From assembly GCF_000010665.1 (NCBI RefSeq), contig NC_012796.1:2943501-3007500 (forward strand): 64,000 bases of DNA. Direction: 5' to 3'. A model generated the notes under the pieces. That model was not told the origin of the DNA. It did not search any database and was given only the letters and a program-made list of their open reading frames with translations. Origin of the DNA: Solidesulfovibrio magneticus RS-1 (GTDB lineage: Bacteria; Desulfobacterota; Desulfovibrionia; Desulfovibrionales; Desulfovibrionaceae). Below are positions 7,669 through 15,841 of this stretch, piece by piece. The position numbers and the translations under genes were made by a program. Numbering within the stretch: the stretch's first letter is position 1; every line of letters starts with the position of its first letter.

Positions 7669-8502
7669 ATGTCAACCGACGCCGTCCCGGCCATCCAAAA
7701 CGTCTCGGCCGACGAGGCGCGCCGCCTGCTCGACGCCGCCCGGCCGGGCGAGATCACCCTTCTCGACGTGCGCATGGAGCCGGAATACGAAGAATTCCAC
7801 CTGCCTGGCGCGAAGCTCGTGCCCCTGCCCGAGCTGCCCGACCGCCTCGGGGAAATCGACCAGGCAAAGCCCGTTGCCGTGTATTGCCGCTCGGGGATGC
7901 GCAGCGCCGCCGCCGCGAAACTCTTGGCCGGAGCGGGATTTCCCCGCGTGGTCAATCTGCTCGGCGGGGCCATGGCCTGGCAGGGCGCGGCGGCGGTTGG
8001 CGCGCCGGACGCCGGCATGACGCTGCTCTCCGGAGCAGAAACCCCGCGCCAGATCCTCCTGGCCGCCCTGGGCATGGAAGCGGCGCTGGGCGGCTTTTAC
8101 CAGAAGTTGGCCGACGCGGCCGGGGACGCCGAAACCGCCGCCACGTTTTCCCGGCTGGCCGGCTTCGAGGAACGCCACTTGCGCCATGTCCATAGCCTGT
8201 ATGCAAAGGAGACCGGTGAGACAGCCGACCTGGAGGCGCTTGTGGCCGGGACCGGACCGGAACTGGAAGGCGGACTGCCGGCGACGGCTTTCCTGGAAAT
8301 GCTCGGCGGCGAACCGGCCTCGGCCCGGGAGGCCCTGGAGCTGGCCGCCTCGGTGGAAGCCCAGGCCCTGGACCTGTATACCCGGCTGGCCCGGCAAACC
8401 GGCGACAAAGCAGCCAAAACCCTGTATGAAACCCTGTCCCTGGAAGAAAAAGCCCACCTGCGGGCCGTGGCCAACCTGCTGGCCCGGCTGCCCGAGGCTT
8501 AA
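7669..8502 (+). CDS. rhodanese / rubrerythrin-like ferritin fusion protein
   Basis: A 277-residue two-domain protein. Residues about 10-110 are a rhodanese domain with LLDVRMEPEYEEFH and the active loop CRSGMRS (Cys73). Residues about 125-277 form a four-helix ferritin-like domain with candidate di-iron ligands in GMEAALGGFY (E137), FEERH (E167/E168, H170), SVEAQALDLY (E230) and LEEKAH (E260, H263). Such fusions are known in anaerobes and suggest a link between persulfide sulfur and iron or peroxide chemistry; the exact reaction is not established. Divergent from the rhodanese/MauE pair, making a small sulfur-redox locus. Confidence 0.82.
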   Translation: MSTDAVPAIQNVSADEARRLLDAARPGEITLLDVRMEPEYEEFHLPGAKLVPLPELPDRLGEIDQAKPVAVYCRSGMRSAAAAKLLAGAGFPRVVNLLGGAMAWQGAAAVGAPDAGMTLLSGAETPRQILLAALGMEAALGGFYQKLADAAGDAETAATFSRLAGFEERHLRHVHSLYAKETGETADLEALVAGTGPELEGGLPATAFLEMLGGEPASAREALELAASVEAQALDLYTRLARQTGDKAAKTLYETLSLEEKAHLRAVANLLARLPEA

Positions 8503-8550
8503 GCCGGCGCGCCCGGCTCGATTCACGATCAACCGCTCAAGGAGCACCTC

Positions 8551-8958
8551 ATGGCCCCGGTCAATTTTCTCATGAACATCCTGTGGCTCGTTCTCGGCGG
8601 CTTGTGGCTGGGCATCGGCTGGTACCTGGCCGGCGTGGTCATGGCCATCACCATCATCGGCATCCCCTGGGCCCGGGCCTGCTTTGTCATGGGCAACCTG
8701 TCGTTTTGGCCCTTTGGCAAGGAAGTGGTGGACCGCCGCGACGTGTCCGGCCCGGACCTCGGCACCGGAACCTTCGGCTTTATCGGCAACGTCATCTGGT
8801 TCGTGCTGGCCGGGGTGTGGTTGGCCATCGGCCACCTGCTGGCGGCCGTGGCCAACTTCGTGACCATCATCGGCATCCCGTTCGCGTTGCAGCACCTCAA
8901 GCTGGCCGGCCTGGCCCTGGCCCCCATCGGCAAGACGGTCATCGACAAGCGCTACTAG
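8551..8958 (+). CDS. YccF family inner-membrane protein
   Basis: A 135-residue membrane protein with the internal duplication typical of YccF. Each half has a hydrophobic helix pair ending in ITIIGIPWA (residues 34-42) or VTIIGIPFA. NILWLVLGGLWLGIGWY at the N terminus is the family signature. Function unknown. AAGGAG is placed 6 bases before the ATG; it may be co-transcribed with the rhodanese-ferritin gene 48 bases upstream. Confidence 0.85.
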   Translation: MAPVNFLMNILWLVLGGLWLGIGWYLAGVVMAITIIGIPWARACFVMGNLSFWPFGKEVVDRRDVSGPDLGTGTFGFIGNVIWFVLAGVWLAIGHLLAAVANFVTIIGIPFALQHLKLAGLALAPIGKTVIDKRY

Positions 8959-9067
8959 ATTCGCCTTATCAACCGGGCGCGGCGAGCGCAGCAGCCGACC
9001 CGGCGGCCGCGCCCACCAACGCCGGCCAGCTTTCTACAAGAACCGGCCCTTCGCCATCGGAGCCGTC

Positions 9068-9508
9068 ATGCAGTACATTCTCTTGGCCCTGGCCTTGGCG
9101 GCCGGAACATTCATGCCCATCCAGGCCGGAATCAACAGCAAGCTGGCCGGGGCGGTCGGCGGGGCCATCCCCTCGGCTTTCGTCTCGTTTCTGGTCGGCA
9201 CCCTGGCCCTGGGCGTCGTTTTGGGCGTCACAGGCCAGGGCGTGCCCTTTACGGCGGCCTACAAGGCCTCGCCGTGGTGGTACTGGATCGGCGGGACCAT
9301 GGGGGCGTTTTTCGTCACGGCCACGGTGATCCTGGCTCCGCGCATCGGCGGCGGGGCCATGATCGCCCTGACCCTGGCCGGCCAGGTGGCGGCCTCCATG
9401 GCGCTGGATCATTTCGGGCTGCTCGGCTTTCCGCACATCCCCTTCGACCTCAAGCGCCTGATCGGGTCCGTCCTGCTCCTGGCCGGCGTCTATCTCATCC
9501 GATTCTAA
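9068..9508 (+). CDS. YdcZ/DUF606 family DMT-type membrane protein
   Basis: A 146-residue, five-helix hydrophobic protein. The family pattern is visible in PIQAGINSKLAG (residues 18-29), PSAFVSFLVGTLAL, the WWYWIGG loop and the C-terminal RLIGSVLLLAGVYLIRF. DUF606/YdcZ proteins belong to the drug/metabolite transporter superfamily; substrates are unknown. CGGAG precedes the ATG. The sequence after its stop holds a GC hairpin followed by a pyrimidine-rich run. Confidence 0.85.
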   Translation: MQYILLALALAAGTFMPIQAGINSKLAGAVGGAIPSAFVSFLVGTLALGVVLGVTGQGVPFTAAYKASPWWYWIGGTMGAFFVTATVILAPRIGGGAMIALTLAGQVAASMALDHFGLLGFPHIPFDLKRLIGSVLLLAGVYLIRF

Positions 9509-9561
9509 ACGCTTGTCATCCCCAGTTTGGGGGTCTGGGGGCCTAAGGCCCCCAGCGGGGC

Positions 9562-9590
9562 GTGGGGCAGCGCCCCACTCTTCTCTTTTC
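9562..9590 (+). terminator. probable terminator of the YdcZ gene
   Basis: GTGGGGC / GCCCCAC stem (9562-9578) followed by the T-rich TCTTCTCTTTTCCCTT. Immediately before it is another palindrome, GGGGGCCTAAGGCCCCC (9539-9553), so two hairpins stand in series behind the gene. Confidence 0.55.
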
Positions 9591-9656
9591 CCTTATTCCA
9601 ATTCCATTTCTCAAGCGAAAGCACATTGCAAACAATATATTGATTTAATTTTATAC

Positions 9657-9688
9657 TTATAAAACATAACTGTCGTTATGTTTTATAA
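9657..9688. repeat. AT-rich perfect inverted repeat
   Basis: 14-bp arms TTATAAAACATAAC and GTTATGTTTTATAA with a 4-base loop (TGTC), inside an island of about 100 AT-rich bases in otherwise GC-rich DNA. It lies 6 bases after the stop of the convergent tautomerase gene. It could be a bidirectional terminator-like hairpin or a protein-binding palindrome. Confidence 0.7.
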
Positions 9689-9694
9689 TGGGCA

Positions 9695-9895
9695 TTAGCC
9701 CCGCGCCCGGCGCACGGCCACGGTCTCGCCGCCGATGCCCCAGCTGTCGCAGTCGACTTCCTCGATGATGACAAAGGTGGTTTGCGGGTTCTTGCCCATG
9801 ACGTCGCGCAGGACGTTGGTGACGCCTTCGATGACCTTGGCTTTCTGCTCAGCGGTGGCGCCGTCGCGGGTGATCTTGATGTTGACCAGGGGCAT
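9695..9895 (-). CDS. 4-oxalocrotonate tautomerase family protein
   Basis: A 66-residue protein beginning MPLVNIKITRDGATAEQKAK. After removal of Met, Pro1 is the catalytic base of the tautomerase superfamily. Size and the VTNVLRDVMGKNPQTTFVIIEEV segment fit 4-OT/DmpI-type hexameric enzymes. AAGGAG precedes the ATG. It lies 17 bases after the quinone-reductase-like gene, so both probably form one transcript. Physiological substrate unknown. Confidence 0.85.
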   Translation of the reverse strand: MPLVNIKITRDGATAEQKAKVIEGVTNVLRDVMGKNPQTTFVIIEEVDCDSWGIGGETVAVRRARG

Positions 9896-9912
9896 GGGGT
9901 TCTCCTTTGGAA

Positions 9913-10509
9913 TCACGCCGGGCCGAACGCGGCGGCCGTCAAGGCCGAGGCCTCCTCCAGCCAGCCACGACGCTGTCCCGAACTGCTCGTGACAAGGGTT
10001 TCGAACATGCGGCGGCGTACGTCGGCCACGCCGCACAGGCCAAAGACGCAGTCCTTCCAGATGCGTTCCAGGGGATCGCCAAAGACCTCGCGTTCCCTCT
10101 GGGCCGCCGTGTTGGACGTGTTGAGGACCACGGCCGCGCGGGCGGCAAGCAAGCCGCGCGGCACACCCTCGCCGCCGTCGCCCTCCAGGAACTCGTAGGC
10201 CAGGCCGGGCCGCATGACCCGGTCCACCCAGCCGACCAGCACGGCCGGGGGCATGCCCCACCAGTTGGGATGGACGATGACGAAGCCCTCGGCCGCCGCC
10301 GCCTCCCGACAGTGGCTGGCGATAAGCGGCGGCAGGGGCGCGTCGCGGGGAATCTCGGCAGCCGGTAAAAGCGCCTCAAAGCCCTCGGCGCAGAGGTCGT
10401 GGAACCAGACCTCGACGCCAAGGTCGGCCAGCGTTTCGCAGACGACCCCAGCCAGGGCGTGGTTGAAGCTGCCGGGACGGGGATGGGCCAGGATAACGCT
10501 GACCGCCAT
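9913..10509 (-). CDS. NAD(P)H:quinone oxidoreductase, flavodoxin-like (MdaB/KefF type)
   Basis: A 198-residue flavoprotein of the flavodoxin-like fold. SVILAHPRPGSFNHAL near the N terminus is the FMN/FAD phosphate-binding signature of the NQO1/MdaB/KefF family, and IVHPNWWGMPPAVLVGWVDRV is the second conserved flavin-binding block. Expected to do two-electron reduction of quinones. AAGGAG precedes the ATG. Followed closely by the tautomerase gene and preceded by the XRE regulator, all on the minus strand. Confidence 0.82.
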   Translation of the reverse strand: MAVSVILAHPRPGSFNHALAGVVCETLADLGVEVWFHDLCAEGFEALLPAAEIPRDAPLPPLIASHCREAAAAEGFVIVHPNWWGMPPAVLVGWVDRVMRPGLAYEFLEGDGGEGVPRGLLAARAAVVLNTSNTAAQREREVFGDPLERIWKDCVFGLCGVADVRRRMFETLVTSSSGQRRGWLEEASALTAAAFGPA

Positions 10510-10512
10510 GGG

Positions 10513-10746
10513 TTACGCTCCTTCGCCGGACTGGCCGGCGGTGTCCGGGCGATATTCCAGGATGTCGCCCGGCTGGCAGCCAAGAAAGGCGCAGATGGCC
10601 TCCAGGGTGGAGAAACGCACGGCCTTGGCCTTGCCGGTTTTGAGGATGGACAGGTTCTGGGCAGTGATGCCCACGGCTTCGGCCAGCTCCTTGGAGCTGA
10701 CCTTGCGCCGGGCCAACATGACGTCGAGGTTGACGATGATCGCCAT
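10513..10746 (-). CDS. XRE-family (Cro/CI-like) HTH regulator
   Basis: A 77-residue protein made almost wholly of a lambda-repressor-like HTH: MLARRKVSSKELAEAVGITAQNLSILKTGK. It belongs to the small YozG-like group usually encoded next to a DUF2975 membrane protein, as here (DUF2975 ends 9 bases upstream of its start). The pair probably acts as a membrane protein plus cognate regulator. The next gene downstream is the quinone reductase, 3 bases away. Confidence 0.85.
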   Translation of the reverse strand: MAIIVNLDVMLARRKVSSKELAEAVGITAQNLSILKTGKAKAVRFSTLEAICAFLGCQPGDILEYRPDTAGQSGEGA

Positions 10747-10755
10747 ATGGCCAGC

Positions 10756-11301
10756 CTATACCGTCAGGGCCGCTTCCTCGTCCAGCCGCCGCGCCTCGTC
10801 CATGACCCGGGCCATGACCAGGGCGAGGCTGGCCAAAAAGACGAGGGCCAGTTCCGTGCCGCCAACGCCCAGGCTCACCATGTGCCGGCCGGGCGGGTTA
10901 GCGGCGGTGACGGCCAGGGAATGCAGCGGCGTGGCCAGTACGGAACACACGGCCCAGGCCAGAAGCGAGCGAGCCACGCCGCGAAAGGCCAGCACGTTGG
11001 CCAGGGAAAAGAGGCTGCCTTCCCGGTAGAGACCAAACAGCCGACGCAACCGCAACAGCGCCACCATGAGCGCCGCGCCCGGAACCATGGCGGCCACAAA
11101 ACATAAAAGCCGCACCCAGCCCGGCAACTCCGGGCCGGCGGCCAGGGACGCCGCCTGCCGGGTCATGTCGGCGGGCAGGAAGTTGAACGCGGCCCAGTAC
11201 AGGGCGGTCAGCGGCAAAACCGCCACGGCGGCGGCCAGACAAACGGTTTCGAGCCGCCCGGCCTGTCGGCGGATGCTGTCCCGATTGGTTTTGATATACA
11301 T
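10756..11301 (-). CDS. DUF2975 membrane protein
   Basis: A 181-residue protein with four hydrophobic helices (about residues 19-40, 64-83, 104-125, 146-163). The motif RLRRLFGLYREGSLFSLANV between helices 2 and 3 is the DUF2975 hallmark. Partnered with the downstream XRE regulator, as in many genomes. GGAG lies 6 bases before the ATG, and the lipoprotein gene ends 11 bases upstream. Function unknown. Confidence 0.82.
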   Translation of the reverse strand: MYIKTNRDSIRRQAGRLETVCLAAAVAVLPLTALYWAAFNFLPADMTRQAASLAAGPELPGWVRLLCFVAAMVPGAALMVALLRLRRLFGLYREGSLFSLANVLAFRGVARSLLAWAVCSVLATPLHSLAVTAANPPGRHMVSLGVGGTELALVFLASLALVMARVMDEARRLDEEAALTV

Positions 11302-11312
11302 GGCGGACTCCG

Positions 11313-11903
11313 TTACTTGTCGGTCGGCTGCGCCAGAGATTGGGTCAGTTCGGCCAGATCGGCGGTGAAATCGCGGTACAGCGCCTCGCGGCCCCGCACC
11401 CCGAAGGCCACGGCGACATCCCGCCCGCGCAGGGCCGACAGGACCAGGGAACCGGACCTCGCGTCAAGCAGTCTCGCCTGATAGGCAAACGACGTTTCCA
11501 CGCTCCAGGCCGGCGTCAGGGAGATATGCAGCCGGCCGACCAGGGTGGCCACTTCCACCAGGGCCACGCTGTGGACCCCGACCGTGCGGGCGGCGGCGAC
11601 CAGTTCCGTGTCCGAGGCCGCGCGCCAGTCGCGACTGCCCAGGGCCGCCACGAGCGGCCCGGCATCCACGACTTCGGTCCCGGGCAGACCGGCAAAACGC
11701 GCTTCTATAAGACCGCGCAGCCGGGCCGCCTTTTCCGGGCCGGCCTTGTCGGTCGTCTCGAACTCAAACCAGGTCAACACGACGGTCTTGCCCAGGCCCA
11801 GATCGCGGCCGGCCGGATTCCCGGCCACAAGGCTCGTGGTTGTGGTCCTGGCGCAGCCCCCGGCAAAGGCCACAAGCAACAACAGCAAACACATCTTTTT
11901 CAT
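11313..11903 (-). CDS. predicted lipoprotein of unknown function
   Basis: A 196-residue protein with a lipoprotein signal peptide, MKKMCLLLLLVAFAGGC, whose lipidated Cys is residue 17. The mature part carries no domain I recognise; it contains KTVVLTWFEFETTD and SVALVEVATLVGRLHISLTPAWSVE, resembling outer-membrane-associated proteins that bind or compute over envelope components. The ATG at 11903 is chosen because of GGAGAG in front and because it starts the signal peptide. First gene of a minus-strand run with DUF2975 and XRE. Confidence 0.65.
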   Translation of the reverse strand: MKKMCLLLLLVAFAGGCARTTTTSLVAGNPAGRDLGLGKTVVLTWFEFETTDKAGPEKAARLRGLIEARFAGLPGTEVVDAGPLVAALGSRDWRAASDTELVAAARTVGVHSVALVEVATLVGRLHISLTPAWSVETSFAYQARLLDARSGSLVLSALRGRDVAVAFGVRGREALYRDFTADLAELTQSLAQPTDK

Positions 11904-12136
11904 GGCGTCTCTCCAAGAAGATAGCGGTTGGCTTCGAGGCGAGCGCCGGCCGACGCCGCCCCGGGCTTCCATGCGTCCGGACAGGGCATCGATAAACAAG
12001 CTTGATTCATTGTTCAACGATAAATTTTGACTGTTTTTCACAGACAAACAGACAAAAGCCGCCGCCCATGAAAAAAAGCAAAAAATATCAGGCGAACAGG
12101 GAAAGGATCGACTAGTTCCCTGGGCAGGAAACGGAC

Positions 12137-13015
12137 ATGAGCGAAGTAACGCGAAAGGACTGGCAAAGGCGTGTGCTGGCCGCCATGCGGCTGATGGAAG
12201 CCCGGCTCGACGAAGAATTGGCGCTCTCCGACATCGCCGGGGCGGCTCATTTCTCGCCCTATCACTTCCACCGCATCTTTGTCGGCATGACCGGCGAGAC
12301 GGTGGGGGCCTATCTGCGCCGGCTGCGCCTGGAGCGGGCCGCCCAGCGCCTGTGCTACGGCGACCAGCCGGTCACCACCGTGGCCCTGGAAGCCGGCTTC
12401 GAGTCGCCCGAAGCCTTTGCCCGGGCCTTTCGCGCCGTCTACGGCGTATCGCCCTCGGCCTGGCGTCAGGCCAGCCGGGAGCGCAAAGGGCCGCCCGAAA
12501 CCCCCAAACACCTGCCCCCCGCAAAGGAGTTCGTCATCATGGAATTGGATGTCGTCATCAAAACCCTGCCGCTCATGAAAGTGGCCTGCGTGCGCCATGT
12601 CGGCCCTTACGACCAGTGCGAGCCGGCCTGGGCAAGCCTTTGCGCCAAGGCCGGGCCGCTGGGACTTTTTGGCCCGGACACGAAGTTCATCGGCATCGGC
12701 CACGACGATCCGCAGATCACGCCGCCGGAGAAAATCCGCTACGACGCCTGCATGACCGTGCCCGACAGTTTCGCCGGCACGCCCGACCTGCCCGTGGCCT
12801 CCATCGGCGGCCGGGACTACGCCAGCGCCGTGGTCAAAGGACCGTACACGAACCTGGCCCCGGCCTACGCCTGGCTGTGCGGCGTCTGGGGACCGGACTG
12901 CGGCCGGGAATTCGCCATGGAGCCGAGCATGGAAATCTACCTCAATGATCCCAAAACCACCCCTCCCGACCAACTGCTCACCGAAATCCTCGTCCCAGTC
13001 GGCCCGGCGCGGTAG
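12137..13015 (+). CDS. AraC-type regulator with GyrI-like effector domain
   Basis: A 292-residue Rob/SoxS-like regulator. Residues about 10-112 contain the two AraC HTH motifs (LSDIAGAAHFSPYHFHRIF and TTVALEAGFESPEAFARAF). Residues about 133-290 form a GyrI-like/SOUL ligand-binding domain (VVIKTLPLMKVACVRHVGPY; EPSMEIYLNDPKTTPPDQLL). This architecture senses small hydrophobic molecules. Monocistronic; followed by a repeat element and a very strong hairpin. Target genes unknown. Confidence 0.85.
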   Translation: MSEVTRKDWQRRVLAAMRLMEARLDEELALSDIAGAAHFSPYHFHRIFVGMTGETVGAYLRRLRLERAAQRLCYGDQPVTTVALEAGFESPEAFARAFRAVYGVSPSAWRQASRERKGPPETPKHLPPAKEFVIMELDVVIKTLPLMKVACVRHVGPYDQCEPAWASLCAKAGPLGLFGPDTKFIGIGHDDPQITPPEKIRYDACMTVPDSFAGTPDLPVASIGGRDYASAVVKGPYTNLAPAYAWLCGVWGPDCGREFAMEPSMEIYLNDPKTTPPDQLLTEILVPVGPAR

Positions 13016-13026
13016 CGCGCGGGGAG

Positions 13027-13069
13027 TGCCTCCGGCGGCCAGGAGAGGCTCTGCCTCTCCTGGACCTCT
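13027..13069 (+). repeat. 3'-end hairpin repeat, copy B
   Basis: Starts TGCCTCCGGCGGCC, then the hairpin CCAGGAGAGGC / GCCTCTCCTGG, then ACCTC. It begins 12 bases after the AraC-GyrI stop codon, in sense orientation. Same organisation as copies at 5866 and 23364. Confidence 0.65.
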
Positions 13070-13102
13070 CCGCCGGGTGCCTGAGGCCCCCGGCCCCCCC
13101 AT

Positions 13103-13150
13103 CCAAAGAAACGGCCCGGAACGCTTTCGCGTTCCGGGCCGTTTCTTTGG
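13103..13150. terminator. bidirectional terminator with 22-bp stem
   Basis: Perfect 22-bp arms (CCAAAGAAACGGCCCGGAACGC and its complement) around a TTTC loop, located between convergent genes. A-rich and T-rich ends flank the GC core on both strands, the shape of a bidirectional intrinsic terminator. Confidence 0.85.
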
Positions 13151-13163
13151 GGGCAAAAAAAGA

Positions 13164-14189
13164 TCAGCCGCCGCCGAAGCCGGCCAGCCCCACGCCCGTG
13201 CGCGGCAGGATCAGCTCGCCCTTGCCCATCTGGGAAAACATGGCCCGGGTGAGCTTGCCGGCCGGATCAAGATAGGCCGTCAGCGTAAACGGCACCATGG
13301 GGCCGCGCACCTTCTCCACCAGCGGATTGACGGCGATAAACCGCAGATCCTGGAAGGCCAGGGCCGTGCCGTCGGGCGTGGCGGCGGCGGATTTGACCGG
13401 AAAATCCGTGAACCAGACATAGTAGGAAAAAACCGGAGCCTGCTTGCCCAACCGCTCCAGTTCGTCGCGCCCGGCCCGCTCGAAACGCCGCTCGGGAAGC
13501 AGGGTATCGGGATCGGCAAGGGTCAGACCCGTCAGCACATAGTCGTTGCCTTCCTCGGCGATGATCTTCCACCACAAGGGCGCAAAAGCATCGGGCTGGG
13601 CCGTCACGCGCGTGGGCTTTTCGCCCCGGGCGACAAGCAGATCGCGGGCATGGGCGGACACGGCCTGACCCACGCCAAAGCCGATGGCCGGCCAAGCCAG
13701 CATGACGGCCAGTCCGGCCACGGCCAGCTTCTTGCCCGCCGCCGGGCGTAGGGCGGCGGCCACGGCCAGGCCGATCAGGGCCAGGCTGTAGATTGGATCA
13801 ATGATGAAGACCGAGGGCACGGACACCCGGACATCGGAAAAAGGCAGGAAAACGCCTGTTCCGTAGGAAGTGATGCAGTCGAGAAAGAGGTGGGAGAGTA
13901 CGCCTAAATAAAAAAGCACAAAGAGCCGCGAGGCCTTCGCACCCCCGGCGAATCGGGAAACGACAAGGGCCAAAAGCCAGGCCATAAGCGCCCCGCCAAG
14001 CAGCGAATGGGTGTAGCCCCGGTGGTGGCGCATGTAGGCCTCAGCGCCAAAAAACGTAACGATATTATCAACATCCGGCATCCAGACGGCCAAGGCCGAG
14101 AGGGGCACAAGGGGCCTGACGCCCGGGAAACGATCCTTGGCCGCCTGGCCTAAAAGCACGCCCGCCGTGATGTGGGTAACTGGATCCAT
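13164..14189 (-). CDS. YdjM-type membrane-bound metal-dependent hydrolase (DUF457)
   Basis: A 341-residue protein of the LexA-regulated YdjM family. Conserved metal-ligand motifs are in order: DPVTHITAGVLLG (N terminus), MPDVDN (residues 37-42), HHRGYTHSLLGG (55-66) and SHLFLDCITSYGT (99-111). Several hydrophobic helices occupy the first 190 residues; the C-terminal 140 residues are soluble. GAGGAAG precedes the ATG. Divergent from the S1-domain gene. Biological substrate unknown. Confidence 0.8.
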   Translation of the reverse strand: MDPVTHITAGVLLGQAAKDRFPGVRPLVPLSALAVWMPDVDNIVTFFGAEAYMRHHRGYTHSLLGGALMAWLLALVVSRFAGGAKASRLFVLFYLGVLSHLFLDCITSYGTGVFLPFSDVRVSVPSVFIIDPIYSLALIGLAVAAALRPAAGKKLAVAGLAVMLAWPAIGFGVGQAVSAHARDLLVARGEKPTRVTAQPDAFAPLWWKIIAEEGNDYVLTGLTLADPDTLLPERRFERAGRDELERLGKQAPVFSYYVWFTDFPVKSAAATPDGTALAFQDLRFIAVNPLVEKVRGPMVPFTLTAYLDPAGKLTRAMFSQMGKGELILPRTGVGLAGFGGG

Positions 14190-14247
14190 GCGACAACTTC
14201 CTCACGTTTCAAAGACGGATTTGGGGAGGATAGGGCTTTTTTCGCAT

Positions 14248-14275
14248 TTGACAAGGATAGCCGCTGCGCTACAGT
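14248..14275 (+). promoter_or_regulatory. sigma70 promoter for the S1-domain gene
   Basis: TTGACA at 14248-14253, 16-base spacer, TACAGT at 14270-14275, about 50 bases before the ATG at 14325. The -35 hexamer is a perfect match. Confidence 0.55.
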
Positions 14276-14324
14276 GCGCCCCGGCGCATTCGCGCCCAAA
14301 TCACCCTTTTTTTTCGGAGCGATC

Positions 14325-15803
14325 ATGGCAGACAAGTCGCCGGACACCAAGGAAATGCCGGCCGAGGGCGAATTCGCCGCGCTCATGGAGGCCTCTTTGG
14401 CCGAGCGCGGCGGTGAGATCCATGTTGGAGACCGCATCACCGGACCCGTTATCGCCGTCACCGAGACCACGCTTGTGGTCGACACCGGCACCAAACTCGA
14501 CGGCGTGGCCGACAAGTCGGAATTTCTCGACGACAACGGCCAGCTCACGGTGGGCGAAGGCGACGAGGTCACCCTCTACGTCGTCTCGGTGCGGGGCGAC
14601 GAAGTGGCCCTGTCCAAGGCCCTGACCGGCCAGGGCGGCGCCGAGGCGTTGCGTGAGGCCTACGAGAACAATATTCCGGTCGAGGGCAAGGTGACGGCGG
14701 CCCGCAAAGGCGGTTTCGACATCGAGATCGTCCACCGCCGGGCCTTCTGTCCGGTCAGCCAGATTGATCTGGCCTTTACCGACAATCCCGAAGCCCACGT
14801 GGGCCAGACCTACCAGTTCGCCATCATCACCTTCGAGCGTGACGGCAAGAACATCGTGGTGTCGCGCCGCAAACTCCTGGAGCAGGCCCGGGTCGAATCC
14901 GAGCTGCGCTTCATGGAGACGGTCCAGCCCGGCGATGTTGTGCCGGCCGTCATCAGCCGTCTGGTGGCCTTTGGCGCGTTTGCCGAGGTGGCTCCGGGGC
15001 TGGAAGGCCTCATCCACCTGTCCGAGCTGTCCTGGTCCCGGGCCGAGAAGGCCGAGGACGCCGTGACGCCGGGCGAAGCCGTCACCGTCAAGGTGCTGGC
15101 CTTTGACCGCGACAAGAAGGGCCGCCCGCGCATTTCGCTGTCCATCAAGCAGGCCGGGGCCGATCCCTGGGACAGCGTAGGCGACCAGTTCAATGTCGGC
15201 GACAAGGTCGAGGGTAAGGTAGTGCGGCTGGCCGACTTTGGCGCGTTCGTGGAAATCGCCCCGGGCATCGAGGGCCTTATCCACGTCAGCGAGATGAGCC
15301 ATGTCCGCCGCGTGGCCAAGCCGGGCGACGTAGTTGCCGCCGGCGACGCCGTCACCGTGTCGATCAAGGACATCGACCTGTCCAAGCGCCGCATCGGCCT
15401 TAGCCTCAAGGAAGCCGCCGGCGACCCCTGGCAGGGCGTGGCCGAGACCTTCCCCATCGGGGCCACCGTCACCGGCACGGTGGAAAACCGCCAGCAGTTC
15501 GGCATCTTCGTCAATCTGGCCCCCGGCGTCACCGGACTTCTGCCGGCTTCCAAGCTGCGCGACGCCCTGGAACCCCAGACTTATGAACGCCTGAAAATCG
15601 GCGACGAGACCACGGTCATCGTCTCCGAGATCGATACCGACAAGCGCAAGATGACCCTGTCTCCGGTCGGCGGCCAGAAGGAACGGGAGAATCCCGACGA
15701 ATGGAAGCGCTTCGTCAAGAAGGAAAAGGCGGCGGCCCCCAGCGGCGGCCTTGGGCTTCTGGGCGAAAAGCTCCAAGAGGCCATGTCCCGCAAGAAGAAG
15801 TAA
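14325..15803 (+). CDS. rpsA: S1 RNA-binding-domain protein (ribosomal protein S1-like)
   Basis: A 492-residue protein with five S1 modules at about residues 34-100, 118-184, 203-274, 292-363 and 379-447. Modules 3 and 4 are the most canonical (VAFGAFAEVAPGLEGLIHLSEL; ADFGAFVEIAPGIEGLIHVSEM). Ribosomal S1, which brings mRNA to the 30S subunit, normally has six modules and about 560 residues; here a tail with GGLGLLGEKLQEAM replaces the sixth. It may therefore be a shortened S1 or an S1 paralogue. The ATG has CGGAG in front and a good promoter; a longer frame running further upstream would overlap that promoter. Confidence 0.78.
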   Translation: MADKSPDTKEMPAEGEFAALMEASLAERGGEIHVGDRITGPVIAVTETTLVVDTGTKLDGVADKSEFLDDNGQLTVGEGDEVTLYVVSVRGDEVALSKALTGQGGAEALREAYENNIPVEGKVTAARKGGFDIEIVHRRAFCPVSQIDLAFTDNPEAHVGQTYQFAIITFERDGKNIVVSRRKLLEQARVESELRFMETVQPGDVVPAVISRLVAFGAFAEVAPGLEGLIHLSELSWSRAEKAEDAVTPGEAVTVKVLAFDRDKKGRPRISLSIKQAGADPWDSVGDQFNVGDKVEGKVVRLADFGAFVEIAPGIEGLIHVSEMSHVRRVAKPGDVVAAGDAVTVSIKDIDLSKRRIGLSLKEAAGDPWQGVAETFPIGATVTGTVENRQQFGIFVNLAPGVTGLLPASKLRDALEPQTYERLKIGDETTVIVSEIDTDKRKMTLSPVGGQKERENPDEWKRFVKKEKAAAPSGGLGLLGEKLQEAMSRKKK

Positions 15804-15806
15804 GGC

Positions 15807-15841
15807 CATCCCCGCGCCGGCAAAACGTCGGCGTGGGGATG
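15807..15841 (+). terminator. stem-loop behind the S1 gene
   Basis: 13-bp stem (CATCCCCGCGCCG with CGGCGTGGGGATG, one G-U pair) 4 bases after the stop. No clear U-run follows, so its terminator role is uncertain. The remaining 216 bases up to ettA show no gene. Confidence 0.45.
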
